Assembly: GCA_963921825.1 (NCBI GenBank)
Contig: OY997594.1
Span: forward strand, 43,580,557 to 43,644,556
From: Erodium maritimum
Taxonomy: Eukaryota > Streptophyta > Magnoliopsida > Geraniales > Geraniaceae
Direction of reading: 5' to 3'
Length of the DNA stretch: 64,000 nt
This document shows, in pieces, positions 1 to 12,088 of the stretch. Under the pieces are notes generated by a model. It was not told the origin of the DNA, searched no databases, and worked only from the letters and a program-made list of their open reading frames with translations. A program made the translations under genes and the position numbers. Numbering within the stretch: position 1 is the stretch's first letter; every line of letters starts with the position of its first letter.

Positions 1-239
1 TTGAGTCCTCAAAGAGAAGAACTGCGTGGCTTTGATTCCTTTGTGGATACGTAGGCGTCTTGGAGACTCAAGCCAATCATTCGTTACCCAGTGTTCTTCT
101 TTTAGTAAGAAATAGTGCTGAACTTTTCTCTTGTGAATCCATTCTTTGTTAGTTGTTTCATGGTTTTAATCGTCGCTTAGTTTTCATTGATTTTCCGCTG
201 CGAGTTGGTTCATCTCCAACCCTACCTCGAGACCCAACA
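1..239 (+). repeat. 3' end of the 5' LTR of the old Copia
   Basis: This stretch matches the last 240 bases of the 1688-bp LTRs at 2147-3834 and 8921-10608 and ends in the same CTCGAGACCCAACA. The sequence just after it does not have the TGGTATCAGAGC primer site seen at 3836 and instead enters the C-terminal part of gag, so a deletion starts here. Confidence 0.9.
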
Positions 240-2146
240 CTATCATATGCACTATATGGACAAGACCATATCAAAGTTACATGGCGTGTTTCTAACTGTT
301 GAGAAGGATATAAGGGATTTTGAATCCAAGGGTATTCTAATGGCCAAAAAGGGATCCAGTTTCAAAATGGAAACTGGTAGTGGAAAGGGCAAGGCCCCTG
401 CGTACTTGGAAAGAAAGATGAGACACCATATCGCTCCTAAACCTTCTAGGACCGTGGGTCCTCAAGGAAGGCTAAGGAGGATGAGAATGTCTACTTCTAT
501 TGCCAGAAGCCTGGTCATTGGAAACGTGATTGTAGGAAATCCCTAGATGATCTGAAGAAGGGCGGTAGGACTACGCCTTCATCAGGTATGAACTTTATAG
601 AGTTATATCTCTCTACTTCCAAGATTCATGGTATTGGATGTCGGGCCCGCATCTCACATATGCACTAACGTGCATTGACTGGAAAGTATGAGAAGCTTGA
701 AAAACACAAAATGGGCCTTAGAGTTATGGCAATTATTGTAGGATCCATGAATCTTGCTTTGCCAAGAGGCCTAGTTTTGTGCTACATAATGCATACTGCA
801 TACCTACTTTTAGTAAGAAATTTGTATTTGTGTCCATGTTAGACAAGTAAGGATATAATTTTGATTTTCAATATTATATGCAATAATGTGTTTTATGCTA
901 GTGCTAACATGGTTGGAGGATTTGACATATGAGATATGCGTAACAATGCCTCAATATCTATTTATAATGTTAATACCAAGAGGTCTAAATTCGACGATTT
1001 AAACCAAACTATGTTATGGAATTTCCGTTTCGTGCAAATAAACGAAGACCGCATATCAACACTTCAGAAGTGTTGACTTTTAAGTCCATTCGAATTTCAT
1101 TCGATTGATAGGTGTGAGGCGTGACTAATGGGTAAACTGACTGAGGCGCCCTTCATCGATCGTGGTGAAAGGGCTGGTGAATTATTAGGGTTGGTACACT
1201 CAGATGTGTGTGGACCAACAAGTTCGATTGCCATAAGGGGTTTTAGCTACTTTATCACATTTACTAATGATTGCAGTAATATGGTTTTGTCTATTCGATG
1301 AGACATAAGTATGAAGCTTTTGATAAATTCTAAGAGTTTAAAATTAAAGTAGAAAACAAGCTCAGGAAAAGTATTAAGGCACTTCGATTGGATCGAGGGG
1401 GAGAATACTTGACCATAGAGTTTTAGATCATTTAGTAGAGAATGGGAACCTTTCAGAATGGACTCCTCTTGGGACACCGTAGTTGAACGGTGTAGCCGAA
1501 CGGAGAAATTAGACATTGTTAGACATGGTCCGATTCATGATCAGTTGGACTGATCTCCCAATCTCTTTTTGGGGTTACGCTCTAGAGACGACCGCATTCA
1601 TAGTGAATCAGGCTCCAACGAAGGTTGTGGAAAGGATGCCATTTTAGCAATGGTACAGGAAGAAGCCCGTTTTGTCCTTCCTAAAGATTTGGGGTTCCGA
1701 GGCTTATGTGAAATGTTTGGTTTCGACTAAGCTCGAACCAAGATATGAGAAATACACCTTTGTGGGGTATCTCAAAGAAACAAGGGGATACTACTTCTAC
1801 AAACCCAGTGAGAACATAGTGTTCGTCGCTCGGGGTGGGGTCTTTATGGAAAATGTTTTTTTTCTAAAGACGTTAGTAGGAGGAATGTACATCCAGAAGA
1901 AATTCAAGATGGTACAGATCCATCTGAACCACTTGACAACCCAGTAGAAAAGGAGGAGCCATAAGTTGTCGTACAGTAGGAACCAATTCATGTATCAATT
2001 CTGGAAGTTCTAAGGCGATATAGAAGGGTCAGTCATCCACCTCTAAGATATGGTTACTTTGTGTCTGGAGGTGACGGTGAGCTTATGATGTATCATTAAG
2101 ATCCAGACACATTTCAAGAAGCTGTGGATGGACCCGACTTTGAATT
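240..2146 (+). pseudogene. Old Copia gag-pol remnant, first part (gag C-terminus, integrase)
   Basis: Broken frames read in order: a gag C-terminal segment (around 250-400), a CCHC zinc knuckle of the type CFYCQKPGHWKRDC with a conservative change (around 500-540), GAG-pre-integrase (around 1010-1150), integrase core (around 1190-1500) and the region after the core (1672-1900). Many stops and frameshifts interrupt them. In a live element this polyprotein packages RNA and integrates cDNA; this copy cannot make it. The segment stops at GAATT where the younger Copia inserted and continues at 10609. Confidence 0.85.
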
Positions 2147-3834
2147 TGTTAGTCTTAGTGCTCGTAGTTCAATCCTAAATGTCCAAATGTATATATCATC
2201 GTTAGCAATAAAATTAAAGCGGCTTTATATTACTTATGTGTTGGAGTAATATATCGATGTGTGCTCTGATCTATGCCCACCATGCGAATAGAACCATAGA
2301 TCGAGATAGATCACACTCGATGGGTCCCTAGTCAACAAAGCTTCACTAGAAGCGACTAGTATGAAAGATGGCTCTTTATGGCTTACGTTCTGTTAGTCAT
2401 TGGAATGGGATTCCGGAGTCTGATCATAGATATCATGTGGGACATGATATTGGACGACCCGCCCTGAATATGTGCCATAGATTAAGTCATGAACATATTC
2501 AGTGTCGTAGCTTGTCATGTATCCTTAGACCAAGGAGTCTTTGTGATTGCTATGTAGTCAACAACTGAGTTTGACCTGAGCCTAACGTTGTCCGTAACAG
2601 GGCTTCCATAACGGCCAGGATTGGCTTGGGGACGGGCTACATGAGTGACACGAAAGGCGGCTAAGGGTTTTATCCCTCATACTGAGGTATGAGAAAGATA
2701 TCGGTTCTCGGCCGCTTGATCGAGAGTGACTGAAAGAATAGCATGGCCATGCACATGATACTGGGTATCATATCTTCAGTCATCTCACATATCAAGGAAC
2801 GGTGATTGAGAATAATAAGGATGACGGCTCTATGCCTTATCTCAATCAGGATATCGGAGATAAAAGGATAATGACAGGGACGACGGAAAGGTTAGAATCG
2901 ACAGGGTCGATTCGCTATGCAGTGTCAGGCAATACTAAAGTCTCGTTAGTTGCCACTTAAATAGGATAAAGTAAAATGGGATTTTACGTTGATCTATTGA
3001 CATGCATAAACCTAAGGGTCACACTGGAGGATGAAACTCATTGACACATTTATGGAGAATGGCCAAAAGGGAGTTGTCTCGGGACATGACCAAAACTGGG
3101 TTTTGGGTCATGTGCCCGTAAGTGAATAGGACTTTACGGATCGAGACAAGGCTTGGAGTCTTGGGATTGATCGCGTCGGATAATGTTGGACATTTCCGGT
3201 ATGGAAGGCTTGGAGGCGATGAGCGAATCACGGGACCTCGTTGGAAATGGCCACGGGCCATGTTCCAAGAGGCCCATGAAAGGCCCATGCAACCAAGGCC
3301 CATGGAACTAATTAATCAAGTCTTGATTAATTAGTACTAAGTAAGCAAGACAAAGATTAAGGTGTTGGTGATTCACCACCTAACCCAATCTTGTCTTGCC
3401 ATACTTTGTCCTATTTACACCTTACTTGACACCATACTTGTCCCATGCCTTTAGTTGGACAAGTATGGGTTTTGTTATGTTTAAGTCATCTTTTTTCAAC
3501 ATAACAAACACAAGACAAGAATAGGAAACACATTTTCTCTCCCTCTTCCATGGCCATTTCGGGTTTGGCTAGTTTCCACCTCCATGTTTGTGTTCTTGAG
3601 TCCTCAAAGAGAAGAACTACGTGGCTTTGATTCCCATGTGGATACGTAGGCGTCTTGGAGACTCAAGCCAATCATTCGTTAACCGGTGTTCTTGTTTTGG
3701 TAAGAACTAGTGCTGAATTTTTCTCTTGTTAATCCATTCTTTGTTAGTAGTTTCATGGTTTTAATTGTCTCTTGGTTTTCATTGATTTTCCGCTGCGAGT
3801 TGGTTCATCTCCAACCCTACCTCGAGACCCAACA
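2147..3834 (+). repeat. 5' LTR of the young Copia
   Basis: It has TG...CA ends and is 1688 bp long. It carries the perfect palindrome ATTAATCAAGTCTTGATTAAT around 3308-3332 and several GGCCCATG motifs just before it. Small open frames inside it are identical in the other LTR and are not taken as genes. A near-identical copy exists as a minus-strand solo LTR at 35755-47243. Confidence 0.95.
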
Positions 3835-3835
3835 G

Positions 3836-3848
3836 TGGTATCAGAGCC
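3836..3848 (+). other. Primer binding site (initiator tRNA-Met) of the young Copia
   Basis: TGGTATCAGAGCC lies one base after the LTR end and is the standard plant complement to the 3' end of initiator tRNA-Met, which primes minus-strand cDNA synthesis. Confidence 0.9.
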
Positions 3849-5391
3849 GTGCTACCTTCGGGATTCACAAGACGGTGTTCAAAGTTTCGGTTTTGCTTGA
3901 AAGTTTCGTTTTTGGCATGTTGTTTTGCTAAATTGTTTGATAACATGTTTTAAATTCTTGTTCATGGATTTAATGCATGTAAAATGAATTTTTGAAAATT
4001 ATTTCAAATCTGGAAATTTTGAAAAAAATTTGATTTTTCGGGTCTCGGGAGCGGGACTCTCGGGGAGCCGAAACCGGGACCGAACGGGGCTCCGTTGGAC
4101 GGAGCTAGGCCAAGCATGACCATTGGATGGTTGATATGCCAAGGCTAAACCGTTTTGTTAGTTATGACGAGTTTGGAACCGTCATGATGAACTCGAAGAT
4201 CAAATGTTCAAAAGTTTCATTTTTGAACGGTTTCGATAAACCGAGCATCAAAAAAATTTCGAAACTTGGCTATTAATTAAAACCGGAAAATCACATGATG
4301 TTTGATAACATGCTTGTTTGATAACACGATATGTGATGTGATGTTGGCATGGTGTACATAATAGCCCCGAGCTCAATTTAATTATTTATCGCTTTTCACA
4401 GCCTGCGAGCCGTTAGAGTTAACGTGTAATTATTCTTTCAAGGTGTGGTCGTCGAACCACTTGTTTGTAATATTTATTTATTCCCGACCTGCGAGTCGTG
4501 TATTAAATTGTAATATTTTACTCAAGACGAAGAAATGGCGAAAAGGTCATTTGGTGGCTTTTCGGGTGTTGGCATCGGCTTGGAGTCGGTGGAGCTCAAG
4601 AAGCTAGTGGGAGTTAGTTTAGGGGGCTATTATGTGCACATTTATCGTTTTATGCTTGGTTTAGTTTATGCATGATTAATTCTATGTGTTTTAGAATTGC
4701 ATGCTTAACTTTATTTACCGAGCATATCACCTCACATGCAAAGATAAAATTGGACTTTTAATCCTTGTGTGTGAACCCTTAGAACCGTCATTGCATTGGA
4801 TGTAGTTGACGGGTTCAAAGGAAGAATTACATTGGATGTAATTTGAGGCATCATTGCATTTGGAATGTAGTTGATGTGCTCATCGCATCTAGGATGTGCC
4901 AAAGTTTTGAACACAACTGGACAAGTAAAAGCGGGTCATGTCCGATACCTCCCAATCATCAACACCTTACTACCTCCCCGTCCTATGGTTGTCGTGCGCA
5001 TTAGCGGAGCATCCATGGGGAAGCGGGGTAGTAGGTTTGGACGACATATGTGGGTGTCGTGCGCATTAGCGGAGCACCTACATAGTGACGAGCCATAGTT
5101 GAAAATTGGTGGACCCGACTACGATTCTCGGCCTGAGGTTGAGCTAGGGTAACAGATAGGGTAAGTCGTGTACATAAGTACATACCCTAGCCAAGAGTCA
5201 CATTGGATGTGATTGGATGGAGTCCTACCTACATAGCTCGATTAAGTGGTGAGCATTAGTTCAGCTTAATCGAGTGAATCAAGGATCTTGGTTTCAGATT
5301 CTAAAGGTTTAGAATCGATTGTTGGTGTTTAAGCTTGATCTTCATAAAATTTATTCAGTTTAGTGATTGAATTTTATCTGTTGTAGATCAA
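3849..5391 (+). other. Untranslated leader of the young Copia
   Basis: This 1.5-kb leader shows no recognisable protein. It contains short direct repeats: the phrase GTCGTGCGCATTAGCGGAGCA occurs at about 4993 and 5058, and CATTGGATGTA-type phrases recur between 4792 and 4880 and again near 5203. A function in RNA packaging is only a guess. It is deleted in the old relative. Confidence 0.6.
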
Positions 5392-5940
5392 ATGGCAAAT
5401 TCAGCGAACATTAATAGTTTGTCATTAAAAACCATTCTTGACAGGGTCAAGCTAAATGGGACAAACTATTTGGACTGGTACAGAATTTTGAGGATAGTCC
5501 TCAAGTCTGAACGCAAAGAATATGTCCTTGACAAGGCTGTCTCTAAGACCATATCAGAGTTACATGAAGTGTCATTAATTGCTGAGAAGAATATATCAGG
5601 GATCTGGGATCCAAGGATATTCTGATGGTCAACAAGGGAATTAGAAGTGGCAAGGGCGGGGCCCATGCGCACTTGGCAGGAAAGATGAGACACCTGAGAA
5701 TGTTTGCTTCTACTGCCAATAGCCTGGTCATTGGAACCGGGATTACAGGAAGTTCACGGCTGATCTGAAGAAGGGCAGTGGGACTGCGCCTTCATCAAAT
5801 AGCCTGGATGATCTGAAGAAGGATAGTAGGACTGCGCCTTCATCAGGAAACCTGGATGATCTAAGGAAGGGCGGTGGGACCGTGCCTTTATCCGGTATTA
5901 ACTCTATAGAGCTACATCTCTCTACTTCCAAAGATTCATG
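5392..5940 (+). pseudogene. Young Copia gag remnant
   Basis: The ATG at 5392 opens a Copia gag N-terminus (NSLSLKTIL, then KLNGTNYLDWYR) that runs to a stop at 5625. About residue 45 it jumps from the N-terminal part straight to a C-terminal phrase (SKTISELHE), so the central roughly 150 residues are missing compared with the family as I remember it. A zinc knuckle is readable around 5695-5745 but broken by a stop (CFYCQ, stop, PGHW) and has lost its last Cys. It is followed by three imperfect 48-bp repeats (5759-5905) encoding DDLKKxxxTAPSS-like units. No working capsid protein can come from it. Confidence 0.85.
5759..5905 (+). repeat. Three imperfect 48-bp tandem repeats in gag
   Basis: The phrase CTGATCTGAAGAAGG-like followed by GGACTGCGCCTTCATC is repeated three times with substitutions, encoding a hydrophilic linker between the zinc knuckle and protease. 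The old relative has one unit at about 541-590, so the expansion happened in this lineage. Confidence 0.75.
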
Positions 5941-8908
5941 GGTATTAGATACCAGGACCGAATCTCACACATGCACTTATATATGGTGGCTGAAAGTATG
6001 AGAGGTTTGGAAAGCACGAAGTGGACCTCAGAGTTGTGGCAACTGCTGTAGGATCCATGAGTCTTGCTTTGCCAAGAGGCCTTGTCTTAGTACTGTATAA
6101 TGTATATTGCATACCTACTTTTAGTAGGAATATTATATCTGTATCCGTGTTTGACAAGGAAGGATATAATGTTAATATTGGAAATGGAGTTTTCAATGTT
6201 CTATGCAATGATATGTTTTATACCAGTACTGACTTGGTTGGAGGATTGTACATATTAGATATGGGTAACAATGCCTCAAGTTCTATATATTCTGTTAATA
6301 CCAAGAGGTCTAAATCCAACGATTTAAACCTAACTCTGTTATGGCACTGTCATTTATGTCGCATAAACAAGAAGCACCTATCAGCACTTCAGAAGTGCGG
6401 ACTTTCAGGTTCATTCGAATTCCATTCGATCGATAGGTGCAAGGTTTGTTTGATGGGCAAAATGACTAAAGTGCCCTTTTATCGATCGCGATGAAAGGGC
6501 GGGTGAATTATTGGGGCTGATACACTCGAATGTGTGTAGACCAATAAGTTCACTTGCCAGGAGGGGTTTTAGCTACTTTATCACATTTACTGATGATTAC
6601 AGTAAATATGGTTATGTCTATTCGCTGAGACATAAGTCTGAAGCTTTTGATAAATTCAAAGAGTTTAAGACTAAAGTAGAAAACCAGCTCGACAAAGGTA
6701 TTAAGGCACTTCGATTGGATCGAGGTGGACTATACTTGACCACAGAGTTATTAGATCATCTAAAAGAGAATGGGATCCTTTTGGAATGGACTCCTCCTGG
6801 GACACTGTAGATGAAAGGTGTAGCCAAACGGAGAAATCGGACATTGTTAGACAATGATCCGTTCCATTATTAGTTGGACTGATCTCCCAATCTCTTTCTG
6901 GGATTATGCTCTAGAGACGACCGCATTCATAGTGAATCGGGCTTCGACGAAGGGTGTGGAAGGGATACTATTTTTAAATGGTACGGGATGATGCCCGCTT
7001 TGTCCTTCCTAAAGATTTGTGGTTGCGAGGCTTATGTGAAACATTTGGTTTCGACTAAGCTCGAACCAAGATCTGAGATATGCACCTTCATATGGTGTCC
7101 CAAAGCAACAAGGGGATACTATTTCTACAATCCCAGTGAGAACATGGTGTTCGTCGCTTGGGGTGGGGTCTTTATGGAAAAGAAGTTTTGTTTCCAAAGA
7201 CGTCATTGGAAGGACTGTGCATCTCGAAGAAATTCAGGATGGTACAGATCTGTCTAAACCAATTGACAACCCAGTAGAAAGGAGCCAGAGATTGTCGTAG
7301 AGTGAGAACCAATTCCTGTTATAATTCCGGAAGGTCCAAGGCGATTTGAAAGGGTCAATCTTCCACCTCCAAGATATGGTATCCGGAGGTGACAATGAAG
7401 TCATGGTGGATCACGATGATCTAGCCACCTTTCAGGAAGTCGTGGATGGGCCCGACTCTGAGTTATGGCTGGGAGCCATGAGGGAGGAAATGCAATCCAT
7501 GTCGGACAACCGAGTCTGGGAACCGGTTGATCTCATCAATGGTGTGAGGACCATCGGATGCAAATGGATCTTCAAGGTGAAGATGGACATGGACGGCAAC
7601 CCTCTGACCTACAAAGCTCAACTGGTGGCGAAAGGTTATAGGCAGATCCAATGGATTGACTATGAGGAAACCTTCTCCCTAGTGGCTATGGTCAAAATCG
7701 ATCCAAGTTCTTCTTGACATAACTGCGTATCATAATTACGAGATATGGCAAGTGGATGTCAAAACCGCTTTCCTAAATGGAAATTTGACTGAGTACGTTT
7801 GTATGTCTCGGCCCAAAGGTTTTGACGATCCGAAGAATAACGGAAAGATTTATAAGTTGTTGAAATCCATTTATGGATTGAAACGAACTTCTCGGAGTTG
7901 GATCCTTCGTTTTGATGAAGCTGTAATTGGATTTGGCTTAATCAAGAACGAGGATGAATCTTGCGTTTATAAGAAGGCTAGTGGGAGCAAGATTACCTTT
8001 CTGGTTCTCATTGAAAACAATATCTCAACCTTGCACGAGACTAAAGCTTGGTTGAGGAAGTGTTTTTCAATAAAGGACTTAGGCGATGCTTCTTATATCT
8101 TATGGATTAAGATATGTAGATATCGCACCAAGAGGGTCTTGGATTTAAGTCAGGGAACCTATGTGAACAAGGCATTGAGTAGGTTCTTAATGCTCGAATC
8201 AAAGAAAGGACTCTTACCCACTAGTCATGGCATTCATCTCAGCAAGACTCAGTGTCCTAAGACACCTGATGAGCTGAAAAGGATGATGAGAATCTTGTGC
8301 GCCTGGGGGCAGGATCAATCATATATGTCATGACATGTATGAGACTGGACGTCTCGTAAGCCTTATGTTGTACCAGTAGACATCAGTCTAACCCGGTGGA
8401 AAGATGATGTTGAACTAGTCGTCGAAGGATGAGTAGACGGTAGTTTTCCAAGACAAATCCAGATGACTTTAGAAGTCAGTCAGGATATGTGTTTATGCTG
8501 AATGACAGAGCTTTTCTGGGAGAGCGTAAAGCAAGATACCATTGCCGAATCTACGACAGGGGCCAAGTACATGGATGCTATAGAGGCAGCTAAGGAGGCT
8601 ATGTGGATTTGGAAATTCACGGCAGGGTTGGGTGTAATTAAAAACCCGTCCAGCCCGGTGAATCCATTTTGCGACAACACAAGGGCCATTGCGCAAGCTA
8701 AAAGCCCAGATCGCATAACAAATCCAAACATGTACTACGGCGTATCCACCTAATCAGAGAAATACTGAACTGAGGTGAAGTGAAGATAACCTATATTGCA
8801 ATAGATGATAACATAGCCAACCCATTGACTAAGGCAATGTCGCTGCCTAAACATGTTAGACATGTAAAGTCGATAGGGGACATATTGGAGTTTAGATTGG
8901 AACTAGGG
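5941..8908 (+). pseudogene. Young Copia pol remnant (protease, integrase, RT, RNase H)
   Basis: The protease motif is altered to D-T-R-T around 5949, so the D-T-G active site is lost. GAG-pre-integrase is open in 6021-6494 (LLWHCHLCRINKKHL, then CKVCLMGKM) and part of the integrase core in 6511-6810 (FTDDYSKYGYVY). After a stop the post-core region is readable to 7257. RT is readable in 7346-7717 (CKWIFKVKMD) and 7752-8333 (DVKTAFLNGNL). The reading passes from TFLVL directly to IENNIS at about 8010, where Copia RTs have the catalytic Y-V-D-D box, so RT is dead. The RNase H region (8334-8900) is broken and lacks its middle. Stops and frameshifts occur throughout. Confidence 0.88.
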
Positions 8909-8909
8909 C

Positions 8910-8920
8910 AAGTGGGAGAT
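8910..8920 (+). other. Polypurine tract of the young Copia
   Basis: AAGTGGGAGAT directly abuts the 3' LTR. It primes plus-strand DNA synthesis. The same tract precedes the old element's 3' LTR (about 12078-12088). Confidence 0.85.
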
Positions 8921-10608
8921 TGTTAGTCTTAGTGCTCGTAGTTCAATCCTAAATGTCCAAATGTATATATCATCGTTAGCAATAAAATTAAAGCGGCTTT
9001 ATATTACTTATGTGTTGGAGTAATATATCGATGTGTGCTCTGATCTATGCCCACCATGCGAATAGAACCATAGATCGAGATAGATCACACTCGATGGGTC
9101 CCTAGTCAACAAAGCTTCACTAGAAGCGACTAGTATGAAAGATGGCTCTTTATGGCTTACGTTCTGTTAGTCATTGGAATGGGATTCCGGAGTCTGATCA
9201 TAGATATCATGTGGGACATGATATTGGACGACCCGCCCTGAATATGTGCCATAGATTAAGTCATGAACATATTCAGTGTCGTAGCTTGTCATGTATCCTT
9301 AGACCAAGGAGTCTTTGTGATTGCTATGTAGTCAACAACTGAGTTTGACCTGAGCCTAACGTTGTCCGTAACAGGGCTTCCATAACGGCCAGGATTGGCT
9401 TGGGGACGGGCTACATGAGTGACACGAAAGGCGGCTAAGGGTTTTATCCCTCATACTGAGGTATGAGAAAGATATCGGTTCTCGGCCGCTTGATCGAGAG
9501 TGACTGAAAGAATAGCATGGCCATGCACATGATACTGGGTATCATATCTTCAGTCATCTCACATATCAAGGAACGGTGATTGAGAATAATAAGGATGACG
9601 GCTCTATGCCTTATCTCAATCAGGATATCGGAGATAAAAGGATAATGACAGGGACGACGGAAAGGTTAGAATCGACAGGGTCGATTCGCTATGCAGTGTC
9701 AGGCAATACTAAAGTCTCGTTAGTTGCCACTTAAATAGGATAAAGTAAAATGGGATTTTACGTTGATCTATTGACATGCATAAACCTAAGGGTCACACTG
9801 GAGGATGAAACTCATTGACACATTTATGGAGAATGGCCAAAAGGGAGTTGTCTCGGGACATGACCAAAACTGGGTTTTGGGTCATGTGCCCGTAAGTGAA
9901 TAGGACTTTACGGATCGAGACAAGGCTTGGAGTCTTGGGATTGATCGCGTCGGATAATGTTGGACATTTCCGGTATGGAAGGCTTGGAGGCGATGAGCGA
10001 ATCACGGGACCTCGTTGGAAATGGCCACGGGCCATGTTCCAAGAGGCCCATGAAAGGCCCATGCAACCAAGGCCCATGGAACTAATTAATCAAGTCTTGA
10101 TTAATTAGTACTAAGTAAGCAAGACAAAGATTAAGGTGTTGGTGATTCACCACCTAACCCAATCTTGTCTTGCCATACTTTGTCCTATTTACACCTTACT
10201 TGACACCATACTTGTCCCATGCCTTTAGTTGGACAAGTATGGGTTTTGTTATGTTTAAGTCATCTTTTTTCAACATAACAAACACAAGACAAGAATAGGA
10301 AACACATTTTCTCTCCCTCTTCCATGGCCATTTCGGGTTTGGCTAGTTTCCACCTCCATGTTTGTGTTCTTGAGTCCTCAAAGAGAAGAACTACGTGGCT
10401 TTGATTCCCATGTGGATACGTAGGCGTCTTGGAGACTCAAGCCAATCATTCGTTAACCGGTGTTCTTGTTTTGGTAAGAACTAGTGCTGAATTTTTCTCT
10501 TGTTAATCCATTCTTTGTTAGTAGTTTCATGGTTTTAATTGTCTCTTGGTTTTCATTGATTTTCCGCTGCGAGTTGGTTCATCTCCAACCCTACCTCGAG
10601 ACCCAACA
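8921..10608 (+). repeat. 3' LTR of the young Copia
   Basis: It has the same 1688 bp and the same ends as the 5' LTR; no substitution or length change was seen in the stretches compared by eye. It is followed by the GAATT target duplication and then by the old element's RT sequence. Confidence 0.95.
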
Positions 10609-12088
10609 GAATTATGGCTTGGAGCCATAAGGGAGAAAATGCAGTCCATGTCGGACAACCATGTCTAGGAACTGGTTGATCCCATCGGTAGTGTGAGGAC
10701 CATCAGATACAAATGGATCTTCAAGGTGAAGATGAACATGGACGACAACCCTTAGACCTCCAAAGCCTGACTGGTAGAGAAAGGTTATAGGCAGATCCAA
10801 GGGATTGACTATTAGGAATCCTTCTCCTAGTGGCCATGGTCAAATCAATCCGGATTCTTCTTGTCATAGCTTCGTATAATGATTAAGAGATATGGCAAAT
10901 CAATCCGGATTCTTCTTGTCATAGCTTCGTATTAGGAATCCTTCTCCTAGTGGCCATGGTCAAAACCACTTTCTTGAATTGAAGTTTACCGGAGGACGTT
11001 TATATGTCTCAACCAGAAGGTTTCGTCGATCCGAAGAATGACGAATTTTTTTGTAAGTTGTTGAAATCCATTTATGGATTGAAACAAGCTTCTCGGAGTT
11101 GGAGCCTTCGTTTTGATGAAGCTATAATTGGATTTTTCTTTATAAAAAATGAGGATGTATCTTGCGTTTATTAGAAGGCTAGTGGGAGTAAGATTATCTT
11201 TCTGGTGCTAATTGGAAACGACATCCCGAACTTGCACGAGACTAAAAGCTTGGTTGGGAAGTGTTTCTCAATAAAGGACTTAGGCGATTCTACTTATATC
11301 TTCGGGATTAAGATATATAGAGATTGCACCAAGAGGGTCTTGGATCTAAGTCAAAGCAGTTATGTGAACAAGGCATTGAGTAGGTTCTCAATGCTCGATT
11401 CAAAGAAAGGACTCTTACCCGCTCGTCATGGAATTAAACTCAGTAAGACTCAATGCCCTAGGACACTTGACGAGCTGAAAAGAATGATGCGAATCCTATA
11501 AGTTTAGGGGTAGGATCGATCATGTATGCCATGATATGTATGAGACTGGACGTCTTGTATTCCATGAAATGTACCAGTAGACATCATTCTATCCCTGGAG
11601 GAAAGATGATACTGAACTAGTCGTCAATGGATATGTAGACGCTAGTTTCTAGAAAGATCCAGATGACTTTAGAAGTCAGTTAGGATAATGTGTTTACGCT
11701 GAATGGAGAAGCTTTTTGTTGGGAAAGCGTAAAACCAGATATTGTCGTTGATTCTATGATAGAGGCCGATTACATGATTGCTGCAGAGGCAGCTAAGAAG
11801 GCTATGTGGATTTGGAAATTCGAAGAGTGTAATTTGAAACCCATCAAGCCCGGTGAATCTATTTTGCGACAACACAATGAGCCATTGTGCAAGCTAAAGA
11901 GCCCAGATCGCATAACAAATCCAACTATGTACTGCGGAATTACCACCCCACCAGAGACATTCTAAAGAGAGGTGAACTAAAAATCACCTTTATTGCAACG
12001 GATGATAACATAGACGACCCTTTGAAAGACTTATAAAGCCAATGGGAATAGATTGGAGTTTGGATTAGAACTACGGAAAGTGGGAGAT
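10609..12088 (+). pseudogene. Old Copia RT and RNase H remnant
   Basis: It continues the old element after the young insertion. RT phrases are readable (about 10720-10800 and 11050-11500; open 11205-11501), then RNase H phrases (about 11690-11965), followed by the polypurine tract. As in the young element, the RT passes from IFLVL to IGNDIP at about 11200 without the Y-V-D-D box, and the same RNase H stretch is absent near 11595. A local rearrangement repeats about 65 bases (near 10812-10876 and 10895-10962). Numerous stops make it non-functional. Confidence 0.87.

Larger units (their letters stand above)
2147..10608 (+). mobile_element. Young, structurally complete Tork-like Copia with dead coding region
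   Basis: The element starts TGTTAGTC and ends CCCAACA, with two 1688-bp LTRs (2147-3834, 8921-10608) offset by exactly 6774 bases and without a difference in the parts I compared. It is flanked by the 5-bp duplication GAATT (2142-2146 and 10609-10613). A primer binding site for initiator tRNA-Met follows the 5' LTR and a purine-rich tract precedes the 3' LTR. The interior is Copia-ordered (gag, protease, integrase, RT, RNase H) but full of stops and deletions. Lineage Tork is inferred from protein similarity as I remember it; LTRs of this length are long for Copia. Confidence 0.95.

Noticed and set aside
2368..3334. Three small frames inside the Copia LTR that are identical in all copies
   Set aside because: Their identity only reflects LTR identity; they overlap on opposite strands and have no protein features.
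3836..3848. Initiator tRNA-Met matches as possible tRNA genes (also at 43767, 51403 and 54506)
   Set aside because: Only 12-14 bases match and each adjoins an LTR; they are primer binding sites.
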